Below, piece after piece: positions 63,101 to 64,000 of a stretch of DNA of 64,000 nucleotides (its first letter is position 1; the number at the start of each line of letters is the position of its first letter). The translations under genes and the position numbers were made by a program. The notes beneath the pieces are model-generated. The model had not been told where the DNA came from, searched no databases, and was given only the letters and a program-made list of their open reading frames with translations. Where the stretch lies: the NCBI RefSeq assembly GCF_900184245.1, contig NZ_FXXB01000008.1, forward strand, positions 434,001-498,000, given 5' to 3'. Source of the stretch: Brachybacterium massiliense (GTDB lineage Bacteria > Actinomycetota > Actinomycetes > Actinomycetales > Dermabacteraceae).

Positions 63101-63502
63101 TCAGGGTTCGCGATGCCCGCCAGGGAGCGGATCGTCGTGCCGTTCCTGGAACTCGGCGTAGGCCTGTTTGATTCCGACGAAGATTGCGTCGCGCCCGTTG
63201 GTGGTCTTCTCCTTCGTGACGTGGATCGTCACTCCGGCCTCCTGGAGTCGCTGCACCGTGGCGAGGTGCTCGTTGATCTTCTCCCCGAGTCGCGCGAGGT
63301 CGTTAACGATGACCGCGCTGACATCGTACTGTTGGACGGCTTCGAGCATGGCATCGAGGCCGTGGCCGGTGCGCCCGATGTCGTAGTAGGAGCCGGTGAC
63401 CGTCAGACCGAGCTCGCTCGCGTACTGGCGGCAGGCGGTCTCCTGATCGGCCAGCCACTTCTCGTTGTGGACCGCGCTGCGCCGGTAGATCACCGTGTTC
63501 AT
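63101..63502 (-). CDS. Small serine-recombinase catalytic domain protein
   Basis: 133 residues from ATG 63502. Resolvase N-terminal fold: MNTVIYRRSAVHNEKWLADQ (catalytic Ser in YRRSA), DIGRTGHGLDAMLEAVQQYDVSAVIVNDLARLGEKINEHLATVQRLQEAGVTIHV. The usual RLSR box reads ARLGE, so one Arg is replaced. No DNA-binding tail follows: the protein ends DDPLPGGHREP, far shorter than the 180-190 of complete resolvases. Either truncated or dependent on a separate DNA-binding partner. Overlaps the next gene by 4 nt. Confidence 0.8.
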   Translation of the reverse strand: MNTVIYRRSAVHNEKWLADQETACRQYASELGLTVTGSYYDIGRTGHGLDAMLEAVQQYDVSAVIVNDLARLGEKINEHLATVQRLQEAGVTIHVTKEKTTNGRDAIFVGIKQAYAEFQERHDDPLPGGHREP

Positions 63503-63915
63503 GATGCGCCTCCCGCCAGAGCCGGCTCCGCGTCGGCCTGCTCGCTCGACGCTGCGGCGTCGCGGCGGGCGTTGCGGCGCTGGACGTGCTCGCGGTGCCG
63601 GACGCGGGCGAGGGCGATGAGGCTCATCGGGCCAAGCCAGAGCATTTTGAGCGCGTTCCACGCGCACAGCAGGACGACCAGGTGGAGCCATCCCCACTCC
63701 GAGCCGGCCTGGTCGATGACATCGCTCAGGAGCTTGACGACGGCGATATAGGGCGCGGCGAGCAGCATCGCGGGAACACCCCACTTGAGTCCGCGGCGGG
63801 TGTAGACGGCATCGCGGATGCGGTTCGTCGGGAAGAACCGGCGGGTCTCTTCCAGGTTCTGGGCGGTGTTCTCGCTCTGGCGCCAGCGGCGTCGGACGCG
63901 GTCACTGAGGAACAT
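63499..63915 (-). CDS. Two-helix membrane protein of a mobile element
   Basis: 138 residues. A basic N-terminus (FLSDRVRRRWRQSENTAQNLEETRRFFPTNRIRDAVYTRRGLKWGV) leads to two to three hydrophobic helices (PAMLLAAPYIAVVKLL; LHLVVLLCAWNALKMLWLGPMSLIAL) and a basic cytoplasmic tail. Not recognised; such proteins occur in actinobacterial conjugative or phage-like elements next to replication or recombinase genes. AAGGAGG lies 6 nt before the ATG. It precedes and overlaps the recombinase gene. Confidence 0.65.
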   Translation of the reverse strand: MFLSDRVRRRWRQSENTAQNLEETRRFFPTNRIRDAVYTRRGLKWGVPAMLLAAPYIAVVKLLSDVIDQAGSEWGWLHLVVLLCAWNALKMLWLGPMSLIALARVRHREHVQRRNARRDAAASSEQADAEPALAGGAS

Positions 63916-64000
63916 TGCGGGCCTCCTTCAACACGGTCGAATGATCGAAGCGGCGTGTTGGTGGTGGCCCCGCGGAAGGGGGCGATCCCGAAAGACCCTA

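Noticed and set aside
62942..63751. 269-residue plus-strand frame over the recombinase region
   Set aside because: Antisense to the recombinase and membrane-protein genes, which have motifs and ribosome sites.

Overview
The window is about 72% GC, densely packed, and uses actinobacterial codon and promoter habits. These include many leaderless genes with a TANNNT hexamer 6-8 nt before the start codon, GTG/TTG starts, and a eukaryote-like UDPGP-type pyrophosphorylase. The gene content (an oleA/oleBC pair with OleB and OleC fused as in Micrococcus luteus, PutA, a GH127 glycosidase, and sugar ABC genes without their own ATPase) fits a Micrococcales actinomycete. A Brachybacterium-like organism is my best guess from protein style, but the genus is not proven by anything here. 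No rRNA, tRNA, CRISPR or intact IS element was seen.

Layout. 1-2.7 kb: olefin biosynthesis genes oleBC (cut by the window edge) and oleA. 2.8-10 kb: sugar isomerase, Eis-like acetyltransferase, thymidine kinase, YtxH-like protein, bifunctional PutA and a membrane acyltransferase whose start is broken by a C-run. 11-26 kb: housekeeping and metabolic genes (UDP-glucose pyrophosphorylase, metG, sugar porter, transketolase, PIG-L deacetylase, flavoprotein, O-acetylhomoserine lyase type enzyme, 3-methyladenine glycosylase, siderophore-interacting protein, phytoene-dehydrogenase-like oxidoreductase, POT peptide transporter) and two tandem paralogous mini membrane proteins. 26-30 kb: an unknown protein, an HNH nuclease and an unusual XRE-HTH/MurA fusion with a palindrome at its promoter. 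30-36 kb: a minus-strand operon for a FecCD-type (iron/siderophore/cobalamin class) importer. Its lipoprotein binding domain is fused to the permease; it also carries an ATPase, a large FAD/NAD(P)-binding protein, and a CMD-peroxidase fusion interrupted by a frameshift in a 6-base homopolymer. 36-51 kb: GH127, DUF1846, secreted EEP phosphodiesterase, hydrolase, RecQ, Nudix, SMP-30, DoxX, HemD-like, NYN, cupin, and a divergent LysR/YeiH pair. 51.5-55 kb: a translationally chained molybdate operon (MerR/TOBE regulator, modA, modB, modC) ending in an HhH-GPD DNA glycosylase. 55-59.5 kb: a LacI-regulated carbohydrate ABC operon with two identical 16-bp operators.

From about 59.6 kb the character changes. 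After a strong terminator comes a tandem-HTH protein, then a clearly lower-GC stretch (roughly 50%, judged by eye, 60.3-62.9 kb). It holds a ParB/Srx-like protein with a C-terminal helical domain, convergent with a two-gene operon of a small zinc-finger protein and a D12-class DNA adenine methylase. The promoter of that operon sits inside a 21-bp palindrome (GTAACG-N9-CGTTAC) that carries a GATC overlapping the -10 box. A small serine-recombinase catalytic domain and a membrane protein close the window. I read this as a mobile island, and its methylase/zinc-finger/ParB module is the best candidate for an undescribed modification or defence system.
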